From Agelas oroides (Eukaryota > Porifera > Demospongiae > Agelasida > Agelasidae): a stretch of DNA of 64,000 bases. Shown one piece after another: positions 9,951 through 20,730 of this stretch. The stretch covers positions 27,654,816 to 27,718,815 of the forward strand of contig OX422183.1 in assembly GCA_949130485.1 (NCBI GenBank), in the 5' to 3' direction. Each line of letters begins with the position of its first letter. The first letter of the stretch is position 1. The notes below the pieces were generated by a model that was not told the DNA's origin, made no database searches, and worked only from the letters and a program-made list of their open reading frames with translations. The translations under genes were made by a program, and so were the position numbers.

Positions 9951-11583
9951 TTATTATTATTATACGGTGAGATGAGAAAAGTTGATAGAGCATGATACAG
10001 AGCATTTGTAGCAGGGACACAGGTAGTGGAGCGTACATGGCTTAAGAGGGTCATAATTGAACTGGTTCCAGAAAAACTGTTTCAACTGAGATTATGGTAG
10101 GCAATAGTTGATTGAGGTCGATAGTCGGTAGGAAATTCCAAAGACGGGAAAGTCTGTAAAAGTGATTAGTTTTGTTACTGCAGGAGACAGACTGCTTCAG
10201 TTTGTGGTGGTTGATGATCTGGTGCCATGTTTGCAGAAAGAAACATAGTCCAAGATGTTAAAGGTGCTGGTAATACAGTGGAGCAATTTGACAAAGAAAG
10301 TGATAATGAGTTCAAAGAGCATCATCAGAGGGAGCAGTTGGAGTGAAACTAGACATGATTTATAGTCAGAAGAATAGTAGTTTAGTATGAATTTGGTTGC
10401 CCATCTTTGGATTTTCTCCACCATGAGGATATCCTTGTGTAAGTAGGGACACCAAATGATGGAGCAGTAAGTGAGTTTTGAGCGTACCAGGGATAGATAG
10501 AGCAGCTTTTTAATGTGGACTGAGTTGGTTGTGTTGAAGGTGCAGCATAACAAGCCTATAGAGTCCTATACGCACAAGATCGTAGTGCGTTCACCAAGAC
10601 AGGTCAGCTGACGTGACTATGCGAAGGTCACTGTGTGAATCTGCGGGAGACAGTTGTTAGTGTAGTTTCTCTGGTATGTGGTTTGGGGACTACAACAATC
10701 TAAGAAGGCTACATTTTGATTCATTGAAGATCTTCCAGTCATTGCTCCAGTTTGTAAGGGTGTTAAGATCCTGTTGGAGAAGACAAGTGTCAGCGTAGCA
10801 TCTGATAGGTCTGAAGCATTTAGTGTCATCCACAAAAGGAAGCAGAGTAGAGAAAGAAGTTGAGAGTGGAATTAAGGTCATTTATAGGAAGAGTAGGGGA
10901 CCCAAGATACTTCCTTGAGGTACTCCTGACAGTACAGGAAGAAAGAGTGTTGGTTGTTGATAGAAACACATTGGGTCCTCAGGTAGGCCTTAAACCATTT
11001 CCCGAGACTCCCTGTTATACCAGTTGTCCATAGCTTGGACAAAAGCTGGGTGTGAGGGACACTATCAAAAGCTTTTCTGAAATCTAGATACACATGCAAC
11101 ATCGGTTTGAGTTTTGTTATTATTTGTAGACACTTGTTAGAAAAAACAGAAGTTGCTGTAGGGTGGAGCTCCGAATTGTGAATTCGAAATTGATTTTGTA
11201 TTCAAGTCAATGATTTATAATACTGGACGATACACTCAAGGACTTTGGATAGGACACAAAGCAAGGAAATTGGTCGGTAGTTTTTCACCGAAGTTTCGTC
11301 ACCAGATTTGTGAATTGGAGTAACCAAGTGCATGCGCCTAGCTAATGTTATCATGCCGCGGTTAACGAGAGCAACCTTGACATGCAAGTGACCTGCTATC
11401 TACAGAATAAATCCACTCACTTTCAGAAATTCTTGTCACTGCTGGTATAGTGTGAAGTCACAGCGATGTAACCGCCCAGCACTCCTTCACGCCAAAGGAT
11501 ACTCGCTCCCCTGGGGTATCGAACACGGAAATCGTCTTTTCCACCAAGTCCAGATATTTCTGGCATTTTTTCCCGCCTAAATT
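9951..11583 (-). mobile_element. LINE reverse-transcriptase fragment, right copy, with 3' end
   Basis: This is the inverted, longer partner of 1-1017. Reading on the minus strand it carries the RT start (VTPIHKSGDETSVKNYRPIS), DFRKAFDSVPH, FVDDTK, then at 10197-10553 the thumb region (LYLSLVRSKLTYCSIIWCPY, VEKIQRWATKFIL). The C-terminus follows near 9990-10090 (FFWNQFNYDPLK, LHYLCPCYKC). It ends in an (ATA)n tail near 9950, as in CR1- and L2-like LINEs. The frame is interrupted at the same places as the left copy, so both derive from one dead element. Confidence 0.85.
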
Positions 11584-11905
11584 TGCCCTTAGCTTTTCCT
11601 TTCATACACCACTATGCAGCAAGCATGAGCAAGCCTTCCATGTGAGGGGGTGCGGCTTACGTGACTACAACTTGAGAAAATCAATGTTACATACATGTAT
11701 AGATATACGGTTTTCAATTTAGACCAAGCGAGGGACTGCCTCGTCACTTCCTGGAAACGATGCTGCTGATGCCCCGTGCAGTCGTGGTTACCACAACTCT
11801 TCGCAGAAATAATCTAGAGCAAAAAGCGAATGTGACATCATTGAGACTATTGGATTCGGCTTAAAAACATAGCATACGCACGGGTGACTCAAGCTTGCGC
11901 CGATT
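11584..11905. other. Upstream region of the AIG1-like ORF
   Basis: No repeat or RNA gene recognised. No convincing TATA box is seen close to the start codon. A match to the left-hand LINE cannot be followed past 11583, because the window edge truncates that copy. Confidence 0.35.
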
Positions 11906-12622
11906 ATGGAAGAGAATCAACTACTGTTGACTATGGCCGAACGAAACGTAGTGATTTTGGGAAAAGTTGGCACAGGTAAAAGAACCTTAGGAAACCATAT
12001 CGTTGGTCAAGATATATTCCAACAAGAAAGCCTTTTTGATGCTGGAAATGCTAATCATCACTATAAACAACACTGGGCAGGAGACACCTTCTACCGTATT
12101 CTGACTGTCGACATTGAGAGCTTGCAGACGTCCTACCGCAACCCTTTACCATACATCCGAGAGCGTTTACAGACGGTGCATTTGATCATATTTGTTATTG
12201 CCAATGGTCGCTACACCGACGAAAGTCATAATTCGCTCATGCGCGCTGTAAAAGATCTTCACTTGCAAGCGAAGCCGTTTAGTGCCCTTGTTATTACTCA
12301 CTGCGAAGGAATCACAGAAGAAAGTCGACGAGACATCGTTAACGAGTTCAAGGTTAACTCTCGCAGCTCAGAAGTTGCAGCTTTTATCGGAAAACAAATA
12401 TTCGCGGTAGGTTTACCTGACATTTCGAAGGTGTCTACACATTTCAAGTCGATTTATCAAAACGGAATCACTAAAGATGAGATTGCCATCCGACGACTTG
12501 TGAAAGATTCTTATCATCCACTAAACGTAAAGGATCTCCCAGCTGTCCAGTCTAGGTCTCTTCACTTTTGGAAATCCTTGAAATGTTGTAGTTGTCTCTG
12601 TCTATCTCTCACTCTCTATTTT

Positions 12623-12655
<33 letters not shown>

Positions 12656-12751
12656 CCTTGTTTTGCTTTACCAGTACTCACGATATTCATTAGTTATTTA
12701 TGCCTGTCGAGATTCATTTCATTGCTGTTTACAGTTTTTATACCGGAATGA
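11906..12751 (+). CDS. AIG1/GIMAP-like GTPase homologue, probably nucleotide-binding deficient
   Basis: An intronless 281-codon frame. Residues 15-40 (VVILGKVGTGKRTLGNHIVG) align with the P-loop and following helix of AIG1/GIMAP GTPases, which are associated with immune-cell survival in vertebrates and are expanded in many invertebrates. Residues 93-98 (LIIFVI) form the expected beta strand, and 128-140 (LVITHCEGITEES) the G4 region. Two key sites deviate. The Walker A serine/threonine after GK is R26, and the DxxG box is replaced by DIES (69-72). The C-terminus is cysteine-rich (227-232), then very hydrophobic with poly-leucine encoded by a (TTG)n microsatellite, suggesting a tail anchor. 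The start is the first ATG of the frame; M10 is the alternative. A decayed copy or a pseudo-GTPase are both possible. Confidence 0.65.
12618..12653 (+). repeat. (TTG)n microsatellite inside the AIG1-like ORF
   Basis: About ten to eleven TTG units encode a leucine run in the predicted membrane tail. The same triplet repeat occurs at 44753-44784. Confidence 0.85.
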
Positions 12752-13003
12752 GTGTAGTCCACACAGGTGCAGTATTCCTTGATTTGCATCAAGTTACTTG
12801 TGACTGAAAATCGCAGTGAAGCATGCAACAATGTAATTCTGCACACCGGCTAACCAACTGCCATAAAGCCAGCAGCACATGCCTCGCAACCCCAAATCCC
12901 CTTCAGTAAGAAATTCTGACTATGGCCTTGCACTAAATTATCCCAGCTGGGTGTACCTTGCAGACGACAGTTCATATTTGGAGGGGTGGGGGAGGTTGGC
13001 ATG
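12752..13003. other. 3' flank of the AIG1-like ORF
   Basis: No polyadenylation signal of standard form is obvious within the first 150 bases. No other feature recognised. Confidence 0.35.
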
Positions 13004-13094
13004 TAGCCTCACTTCTAGGCTTCTTGCCAGCTTTTCAGTTGCATCACTTCACATATTATGCAACTGAAAAGCTGGATGGAAATAGGCTAAGCTA
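13004..13094. mobile_element. TAGCCTCA-type hairpin with perfect 18-bp inner arms
   Basis: CCAGCTTTTCAGTTGCAT (13027-13044) pairs exactly with ATGCAACTGAAAAGCTGG (13058-13075) around a 13-base loop. The outer ends TAGCCT (13004) and AGGCTA (ending 13089) agree with the window-wide family. Flanks share GGCATG but not a clean 9-bp duplication. Confidence 0.6.
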
Positions 13095-13766
13095 GGGCAT
13101 GAACAAATCAATGTATTTAATATCCAGAAATTACCAAGGTGGTCTTGGGTGATGCTCTTCCTGGAAAGTTAGGTATGTTCTGCATGAGGCAAGGTTTTGA
13201 CAACTAGTCTGCATGGCACTGCAGTGCATTGGGCATTTCAAGGCCATGATGCACTCTTAGTAGTTATTGTTTATTATAAGTCAAGATGGGTCAATTCAGT
13301 TGTAGGGCATTGGCTTTTGCCGCTGTGTTAATTGCTTCTGCTATAGTAATTCCACTTTTGTCTCCTCTCCAAACTTAGTTATTGCCTGATTGTTTCAACC
13401 TTCACTTAGTGTAACACTTTGCCCCCTCCATCCTGCGCTCTGAAAGTACCTTCTCTGCAGTTCCACCAGGTGTAACTATTTTATGTGTGGTTGGAAAACA
13501 TAGTGGTAGCTAATAAGGACCATTAGAGAGTTTGTTTATGGTAAGGCAAACTAAAATATGCAAGAGTCACACTGACAGCGATAAAAATCCTGCATATAGT
13601 CCCTGCCACAAAATGCACTTACTAAGTGATTTAGTGAAATGCGATTGTAGTATTTAATTGGTGTTGAAACAGTTAGGTTGTATTACCCATCTGCACATGT
13701 GATTGCACTTTGTACAGAGTATAATTATACTACCTCTTTGATCAAACACATGAATACATCTGTAAA
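13095..13766. other. No gene recognised
   Basis: Non-coding by inspection, no notable repeat. Confidence 0.4.
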
Positions 13767-13838
13767 CTAGAAGTCTTCAGTGAAGACATACCCCATGCTG
13801 TTTTATGATATAAAGGGAGCCTGAGGTGTTTTTGTTTA
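13767..13838 (-). repeat. R1-type repeat, first half, split by an insertion
   Basis: AACTAGAAGTCTTCAGTGAAGACATACC and the following bases are the inverted relative of 3275-3347. The relationship breaks at the TA (13837-13838) where a large element begins and resumes after 16735. Confidence 0.7.
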
Positions 13839-13892
13839 CAGTGGAGCCCCTCTTAGCGACCACCTCTGATGAGCGGCCACCCTGTCTATGGC

Positions 13893-14496
13893 TAGCCTCG
13901 TTCCCAGGCTCCCCCCTCGCCCCGACGAAATAGAAAAGGAGGGGGAGAGCCTGGGACCGATTCGCAGTGATATCGCGGCACGACGACTTTGCACTAACCA
14001 TTAAATAACCTGAAACGCCACTCACGTGAAGACCGCGAAGTAGCCGCGAAGTACTCTCAGCTCAAAATTTTGTTACTACAACTTGTTTATTGTTGTGTAA
14101 CTATGTTGGAGCTTTAAAATGTGGTTGTGATTTTGTTTTGTACGCCAGAGTGTAGCGCTAGTCAACTCAAGTCTTTGTTCATAGCCTCGTAGCAATTTTA
14201 TAAAGCAGAACATCGTGTAACAGTAAATAGCCAAAGTCTTACCTACGTACCCGGTACTTCTCCGCCGTCGCTGCTGTTTGAGCCGTGCCGAGGTCTCACC
14301 GACGCAGTCACCGCTCATTATTAATATCGTAGCTGTTCGAGTCAGCCAATCACGTGGCTGCATAATTGCGTCACGACTTTTGTAATTATTGCTGTGACGT
14401 CTGCGTGCCGCGATATCACGTGCGAATCGGTCCGAGGCTCTCCCCCTCCTTTTTTATTTTTCGTCGGGGCGAGGGGAGAGCCTGGGAGCGAGGCTA
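13893..14496. mobile_element. TAGCCTCG-family element with perfect 9-bp TSD, 604 bp
   Basis: TAGCCTCGTTCCCAGGCTCC at the left is mirrored by GAGCCTGGGAGCGAGGCTA at the right, with a long second pairing (CTCGCCCCGACGAAA and its complement, then a GAGGGGGAGAGCC stretch). GTCTATGGC flanks both sides exactly (13884-13892 and 14497-14505). It lies inside the pogo-like element. Confidence 0.92.
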
Positions 14497-14945
14497 GTCT
14501 ATGGCGGACACTCACCTTGGTCCCGACCGCATCGCTATTCAGAATAGTACTTAAGAAACCCCTGTTTCGCGGCCACCTCTCTACTCCGTACTATACGGCC
14601 ACATTTTCGGCCCCAAATGATGCCCATCACTACAAAATAACTCCGTGCTACGGCCAGCTCCACCCACTTTTTAATGAGCACAAAAATTATCCGGCCTAAT
14701 GGACTGCGGACTCGCGGACTCACACTGGAAATGTTTTACGGCTGGAATGCTTTGTTCTTTGCTGACATACTGCACATGCACCAGTTATCAAACAAGATGG
14801 TCATGCTACTGCCATCTGTACGAGTTGTGTAGGCGCTAACAACACCAAGCCAGTCTTACGTGAGAGGCGTCGACCATGGTGTAAAGAAGTGTCGTTACCA
14901 GGTAGAACTGTGAAGGCATGAGAATGATTGCGCAGCGGCGCAATA

Positions 14946-15063
14946 AGCCAGTAGGGGATGGCATAAGTTCACACCGTTTGAAACGGTTACGTCATAATTG
15001 CATCATTTTGAATGCGTGCCTAGCCTGCCACACCCTCTGTGTACTTAGACGAATGGCCATGAA
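14946..15063 (+). repeat. Direct repeat of part of the palindrome arm
   Basis: GATGGCATAAGTTCACACCG to GACGAATGGCCATGA repeats 15446-15545 with a small insertion (GCCTAGCCTGCC against GTCCTGCC). It shows that the arm sequence was already present next to the palindrome. Confidence 0.8.
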
Positions 15064-16285
15064 CGCTTTACGATGGGACTGAGTGGGTTGTTGGTCGTTC
15101 GACGGAATCGGTGGACTCCTGGGCTGTTGCTCCTTTGACTGAATCAATGGACTCCTGGGCTGCTGCTCCTTCGACTGGATGAGTGGACTTCTCTCTTATC
15201 TTGAGTTACAAAGAATGTCTGATCTACGTACCTAGCTAGCTAGCTGTGGCCGTGTAGATAATAGCACTGATGGCCGCCCGCCCCGCGACCAGGCCAGACG
15301 GGCGGTTTGGGGGGCGTACGCCCCCCTGCGCCCCCCCGTGGTACCGCCACTGGTCTTCAAGCGAAGACATGGCATATAGAAAAGCAAGTTTAAGCCTTGG
15401 GAGTGGGGCTATCTATATTGAAATACGCACTTACTTACTGGCTTGGGATGGCATAAGTTCACACCGTTTGAAACGGTTACGTCATAATTGCATCATTTTG
15501 AATGCGTCCTGCCACACCCTCTGTGTACTTAGACGAATGGCCATGATGACAGCAGAGTTTTGATAAAACAGAACGACACCAGCAAGACTCCAGATTGAAA
15601 GAGACTCCATCCATCTATCTAGCTAGGCATGAAGGCACTGCCACTGAACAACAGAACAGTGGGAAATGATTCTTCATGTTCTTATTACTGATTTCTTCAC
15701 TTCAGTGGCAGTGCCTTCATGCCCAGCTACATAGATGGATGGAGTCTCTTTCAATCTGGAGTCTTGCTGGTGTCGTTCTGTTTTATCAAAACTCTGCTGT
15801 CATCATGGCCATTCGTCTAAGTACACAGAGGGTGTGGCAGGACGCATTCAAAATGATGCAATTATGACGTAACCGTTTCAAACGGTGTGAACTTATGCCA
15901 TCCCAAGCCAGTAAGTAAGTGCGTATTTCAATATAGATAGCCCCACTCCCAAGGCTTAAACTTGCTTTTCTATATGCCATGTCTTCGCTTGAAGACCAGT
16001 GGCGGTACCACGGGGGGGCGCAGGGGGGCGTACGCCCCCCAAACCGCCCGTCTGGCCTGGTCGCGGGGCGGGCGGCCATCAGTGCTATTATCTACACGGC
16101 CACAGCTAGCTAGCTAGGTACGTAGATCAGACATTCTTTGTAACTCAAGATAAGAGAGAAGTCCACTCATCCAGTCGAAGGAGCAGCAGCCCAGGAGTCC
16201 ATTGATTCAGTCAAAGGAGCAACAGCCCAGGAGTCCACCGATTCCGTCGAACGACCAACAACCCACTCAGTCCCATCGTAAAGCG
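15064..16285. repeat. Near-perfect palindrome, arms about 586 bp
   Basis: Bases 15064-15650 are the reverse complement of 15699-16285; position x pairs with 31349-x throughout the parts I checked. The spacer is about 48 bp. Each arm encodes an identical 97-residue frame (15270-15563 plus, 15786-16079 minus), which is a by-product and not a recognised protein. Each arm also holds a GC-rich block with GGCGTACGCC. Such arms would form a hairpin and suggest a recent inverted duplication or fold-back element. Confidence 0.92.
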
Positions 16286-16733
16286 GACGTTCAGCTTCTA
16301 CTCTGAGTGGTGGTGCCGCACATCATAAATTTTGTACATGCTTCTCCCCCCCAACCCTCTACTGCTGTGCACGCCTATGCTTGAAGTTCAACGGTTCAAA
16401 CATTCCTGGATAGCAGAGGATACTCAGAAGAGGCAACAAGGATTGCATCATCCATGAACGTGCTGACCTACCTTGCACTGTGCAAGCCTTGACGCTGCTA
16501 GGCAGAGCACACTTGAATTTTTCACGCGGCGGCTTAATTTTGTTAATGTAATCTTTTTTCTTTTCTTGGACTGATCTTGTGCATAATTTCAAGTTATATT
16601 GTTGTTTTGTTTCTTAAAATGCTTGATAATCAATTTAAATGGCATTTATGAAAAAACCCCTGAGATAGGGACACCCCTCTATATAGGCCAAAACTTCATT
16701 CCCCGATGGTGGCCACTATAGAGGGTTCCACTG
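16286..16733. other. Right interior and end of the pogo-like element
   Basis: No transposase motif is seen. A 77-residue minus-strand frame (16359-16592) has no recognisable family. Confidence 0.4.
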
Positions 16734-16735
16734 TA

Positions 16736-16935
16736 TTATTTTAACAGTTTTCAGTATAGGGATGTCATGAATGGTTTCACATATATTCTGCTTAGTGTAT
16801 GGTTTGCATGGTGTCAGGTGTTCGTTTCAGGGAAGCTGATACATGCATGTTATATCCGCTGATGTTCAATTGTAGAGGTGGTGGTTGGTATATTATGTGT
16901 ACCAAATCTGTGGCTGTTACTTCGCTGTGTGCGCA
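16736..16935 (-). repeat. R1-type repeat, second half after the insertion
   Basis: On the minus strand, ATGCAAACCATACACTAAGC, GTGAAACCAT and ACTGTTAAAA follow the same order as 3120-3275. Similarity fades towards 16935. Confidence 0.55.
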
Positions 16936-17121
16936 TTATTTTGATAAGAATTTTGTATTTCTCTGTTTCTAGATGAAAGAGGTATCTATCACTATTTGCT
17001 GCAGCTCACTAAGTGCAAGCATTTTGTGTGTTTTTTTTTGGTGTGAGTCTCTTGAAGTCCATGAACATTTGATTGCAATATGTTTATGTGCATGTGCCGT
17101 TGTCAAAAAGTGTAATTGTGG

Positions 17122-17762
17122 CTAGTTGGGTCTACCTGCTCTGCATGCGGTAGTGAACGCCCACACGTGCACCGCTCTATAAATAGTTTGGGTGGGTAGC
17201 TGGTCCTCGTAGCCTCGTATACCCAGACTCGGGTAGGAGGCTAATATACGTAGGCATGTGGTATGGATGTAATCTCCTTTCTTTCTCCTTGTGTCTGCTT
17301 CCAGGCTTGACTCAGCTTGCCGTTCAGCTGCCCGAGCCTTGGCAACTCTCTTTCTCCTTGCGTCTGCTTCCTGGGTTGACTCAGCTTGGCATTTAGTTGC
17401 CTGAGCTTTAGCTTCTCTCTTTCTCCTTGCCTCTGTATCACCAGTTGGTTCAGATTGACGCTTCCCATAAGGTTTGGACAGGGAGGTTGTGACCAACAAC
17501 GACTGTAAATACTACTAACCAAACTTCTTACGTTAATAACCATCTTAAAATGTGTACCTTCTCTTTGACTGGGCTTCTCTTTGTCTCCTCTCTTCTGCAT
17601 TCTGGGCTTGTTCGTACTCTTGGGTTTCCAGGATTTCCCTAAATTTAAGAGAATGCTATCTGTCTCTTCTAAGATCCATGCTGGTATAGAGATCGGGGTA
17701 GCATTACGGAAATTTCGCTGTGTATGCCCGGACTCCACTGTATTGGCACACGTCAAGTCCAT
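17122..17762 (-). pseudogene. Arg/Lys/Ala-rich repeat ORF fragments, probably transposon-derived
   Basis: Two minus-strand pieces. The upstream piece near 17550-17640 reads EYEQAQNAEERRQREAQSKR before a possible donor (AG/GTACAC). The downstream piece at 17260-17470 reads TGDTEARRKREAKAQATKCQ and continues with two more diverged units of about 25 residues (QEADARRKRVAKARAAERQ, LEADTRRKKG). Repeats of this composition occur at the N-terminus of some transposon proteins, including helicase-encoding Helitron relatives, but no helicase is present here. The two pieces cannot be joined in frame with the splice sites I see. An unrelated charged host protein is an alternative. Confidence 0.4.
17210..17243. 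mobile_element. Minimal TAGCCTCG-type palindrome, 34 bp
   Basis: TAGCCTCGTATACCC and GGGTAGGAGGCTA pair around AGACTC. No target duplication is visible. It overlaps the end of the basic-repeat ORF. Confidence 0.45.
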
Positions 17763-17790
17763 GAATACCCGGACTCTACGGTACTGACCG
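17700..17790 (-). repeat. Two same-direction pogo-like termini
   Basis: On the minus strand TACAGTGGAGTCCGGGCATA begins at about 17741, and a related TAGAGTCCGGGTATTCATGG begins at about 17784. They have the style of TA-flanked DNA transposon ends, but no partner end is found in the window. Confidence 0.35.
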
Positions 17791-18119
17791 TATTAAAATG
17801 GCGGATGATCACAACGTTAAATAGGAAACTGCTGGAAAAGCAGAGGGTATAGAACTGCTTTGCTTCCTATGAGGTACACATAGGTCACTTAATTTACAAT
17901 GTCAATGCTACTGTCAGTTTTGGAAATCGCTTAACCCTGTCTATATTCAGATTTAAAATTTTTTCACCGGACTGACACACTGACAAACTGACTGACAAAC
18001 AGACGGACAAGACCAATTGCTTATAACCCCTTCGCGCATGCGTGTGCGGGGTAATGAACAGTACATAAATAGCTACTGCCTATACACTGTTGATTTATCA
18101 CATGTGATCTCGGTTGTAG

Positions 18120-18430
18120 TCCATGCAGGTTCAGGCAGTGGCCCACCTCCTTTTGCCAGGGTTTTGCCATAGTTACATCCCTTGTTTGGTCAAGGTTGCA
18201 GATGAAATTCAGTTTATTTGTAATTGCATGTTTGTGCCAAAAAACTTGGGCGTGGAACTCTGGCTATATATTGCTAAGAATATTCATGTACTATGGGTTA
18301 ACTTCTGGGAAGTATTCCTTAGAATACACAAATTTGTAACCCTACACAGTGGTAAAAGTGGGAGGTGGTATGGGCCACAGTCCTGCAACTAAGGTGACCC
18401 ATATTAGGTTAAATCAACCTTCTGTTTTTC
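18120..18430 (+). repeat. Dispersed repeat R2, copy 1
   Basis: In order it shares CCCACCTCCTTTTGCCA-like, GCATGTTTGTGCCAAAAA, GTGGAACTCT, ATATTCATGTA, AAAGTGGGAGGTGGTA, GTCCTGCAACT and TTAGGTTAAATCAACCTT with the inverse strand of 23300-23720. Confidence 0.75.
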
Positions 18431-18536
18431 CAGTATATAAAATCTGTAAACACAACTATATCTAGTGAGAGATCCACCCCTTCGATCCACAAAGATATGT
18501 TTATTAATGTAAAGAAATGTAACCCTAAACCCAGGC

Positions 18537-18800
18537 AAAAGTAGGAGGTGGGCCACAGCCTAGACTAGGCAAAACTGCAACTGGGATAGGCTCCCTATAT
18601 TTTGCTTGGGTATAAATATTGAATGTCTAATGGTGTGACTTGTCTTTACTGCTGTCTTTAGCCTGCACGTTTTATATTACTGATAGTAGACTCTCAGTTG
18701 CAGTTTTGCCTAGTCTAGCCTGTGGCCCACCTCCTACTTTTGCCTGAAGCCTTTCCAGACTGTGCCTGTTTACCAAGGCACAGTCTGGAAAGGCTTCATT
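18537..18800. repeat. Inverted repeat pair ending in a perfect 21-bp hairpin
   Basis: GTAGGAGGTGGGCCACAGCC to GCAAAACTGCAACTG (18541-18580) is inverted at about 18696-18740. It is followed by GAAGCCTTTCCAGACTGTGCC (18746-18766) and its exact complement (18777-18797) around the loop TGTTTACCAA. The sequences belong to the R2 type. Confidence 0.75.
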
Positions 18801-19829
18801 CTAATGCCCATATTTTGTACCAGTGGTCAAGTGTAGCTTAGTATAATATTATGTGATAACTGCAACAAGTAAGAATGTAAAACTTGCTAAACATTATTTT
18901 TACTATCCTCTACTTTATCATTCAAATGCCATGCAGGCCTGTACCCAGGATTTTCATAGCTACCTGCTGTGAAGAAACAGTGCACTTTCATTATCTGTGT
19001 CTGCCTGAGAAACTCGGCGTGTGAATTGCATTGGGCTAACAACTTTGAACTGTTGTAACTTCAAGTGCTACTGAGCTCACCTGAGTGTCGACCTAATGTC
19101 CAAGTGGAACTGTTCACACTCATCATGAAGTGCAGGCTTGGCAACCATTTTCACTCCAGGAGTATATAAACGTGCCTTAGGGTGTTCTAAGTCACATAGC
19201 TATCATTGAAATTAGCATCAGTTATAGGTTTCTAACCTACATGTAAGTTATTAACAGAACCTCACAGCTGGCACTGATCTGAAAAGGCTGTCAGTTGCAT
19301 ACAGGATGATTCATGTTATGTGTTTTCTCAATAAGATCCTCCCCAACCTTCTGAAAGATTGTCTGCTTCATTTTGCCACCTGTAACTTACGTTGACTGTA
19401 TTAAAATGGTGACTGATGCAAGTCCTACAGATAAGGCTAAGAAAGCCAAGTGTAAGCCCACTAAATGTGTTTGAAACAGTCTGCATGAAAATTAACAAAT
19501 TTTTCCCAGTGTTTGGAGTGTTGCATGATTATTTGATCAGACTAATCTCTGTGAGTTTTATGGGCCATCCCAATCTACAGACTATATAGTTATGACTTGT
19601 CACATTATACATGTGGGTACAGTTAATTGAAGGACATAGAATACAATGTCGCCATATTACCAGAGCTACAGTGGGCCAAGTACAGGCCACATTGAAGAAC
19701 ATAGAATACTACTACAGTTGTTGCTGTTGACTACTAATATAAAATACAGATAGAGCACTCGCAATTTTTTTTTTTATTCTATATTGATTCTTGCACAAAC
19801 ACACTAATTAATGCATACTGTTATAGTCC
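18801..19829. other. No gene recognised
   Basis: Non-coding by inspection; a T run near 19770. Confidence 0.4.
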
Positions 19830-20260
19830 CACCCCTTATAGTGCACAGACATGCAAATAAATAATGCTCAAGTTCCACCCCTTATGAGCCAAACACGAAA
19901 ATGAACATATTACATGCCAGCCAGAGTTCTACTCCTGTGGTGTGCAACCTGCAAATGAATAATGCCAAAGTTCCACTCGTTGTGTGGCACAAACATGCAA
20001 ATGAGTATTGGCAGAGTTCTATCACTTGTGGGGTGCAAACCTGCAAATGAATAATCCCAAAGTTCCACTCTGTGTGTGGCACAAACATCATGAATATTGG
20101 CAGAGTTCTATCACTTGTGGGGTGTAAATGAATAATGCCAAAGTTCCACTCATTGTGTGGCACAAACATGCAAAATGAATATTCCCAGAGTTCTATCTCT
20201 TGTGGGATAGGCATGCATGTCAAAATATTTTCCAGAGTTCCACCTTTTGTGAAGAAAATT
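19830..20260 (-). repeat. Satellite-like tandem array, monomer about 45-50 bp
   Basis: About nine diverged monomers of the type GGCACAAACATGCAAATGAA-TATT-GGCAGAGTTCTATCACTTGT-GGGGTGC alternate in pairs. One or two diverged monomers also occur in both R2 copies (18235-18290 and 23450-23545), so this array is an expansion of part of R2. The long minus-strand frame is a consequence of the periodicity. Confidence 0.8.
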
Positions 20261-20730
20261 GCAGATTTCAACTTTACATCTGAAGTTTTCAAACCAACTC
20301 TCATTGTGTAGCATGTATGGCACCACAGACTGGCCAAGTAATTTTCTTTTGAGGCTAACTGCACCCCAAGTAAAAAGAAAATGGTGTACAATTTTCAACC
20401 ATGTACTTGCACAGTATGTACACAAGCCAGTGTGCACCTTTAGACTGCCCCCCAAAAAAAGGCTTTTTTCAAGGGTATAAGCTTTCAGACCTTCCCAACC
20501 GTCCAGTAAAATATTTGAAAAACAGTAAGATTATACGTACTGACTGCGTCGTTGTTCCCAGGAGACCGCCCAGCTTTCGTCGCTTGTAGTAGTCTCTGTG
20601 AAAATGTGCACTGGCCTCGTACCAAGCCATCTCACTGCCAAGATTTTGACTGCTTTGTAGTGTACTTTAAGCGGAAATGTACGCATGTAACTGCATATGA
20701 GACTGGTGCAACGAAGAGGCTGCTTGAGCT

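Larger units (their letters stand above)
13839..16733. mobile_element. pogo/Tc1-like fossil DNA transposon carrying nested insertions
   Basis: The left end CAGTGGAGCCCCTCTTAGCG and the right end CTATAGAGGGTTCCACTG are inverted, both followed inward by GCGACCACC/GGTGGCCAC. TA flanks each side (13837-13838 and 16734-16735). The host repeat continues on both sides, as seen by comparison with the uninterrupted relative near 3272. Subterminal GCGGCCACC motifs repeat near 13872 and 14570. CAGTGGAACC ends with TA targets are characteristic of pogo/Tigger-type elements. No transposase frame survives; the interior is mostly other insertions (13893-14496 and the palindrome 15064-16285). Confidence 0.75.

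Noticed and set aside
15270..16079. Two identical 97-residue frames on opposite strands
   Set aside because: They are generated by the palindrome arms, contain low-complexity GC-rich parts and match no family I know.
19830..20260. Possible CRISPR-like array
   Set aside because: Monomers are contiguous and diverged, with no unique spacers, and the window is eukaryotic.
19882..20391. A 169-codon minus-strand frame
   Set aside because: The periodicity of the satellite array explains it; monomers differ by indels and the peptide is not conserved between them.
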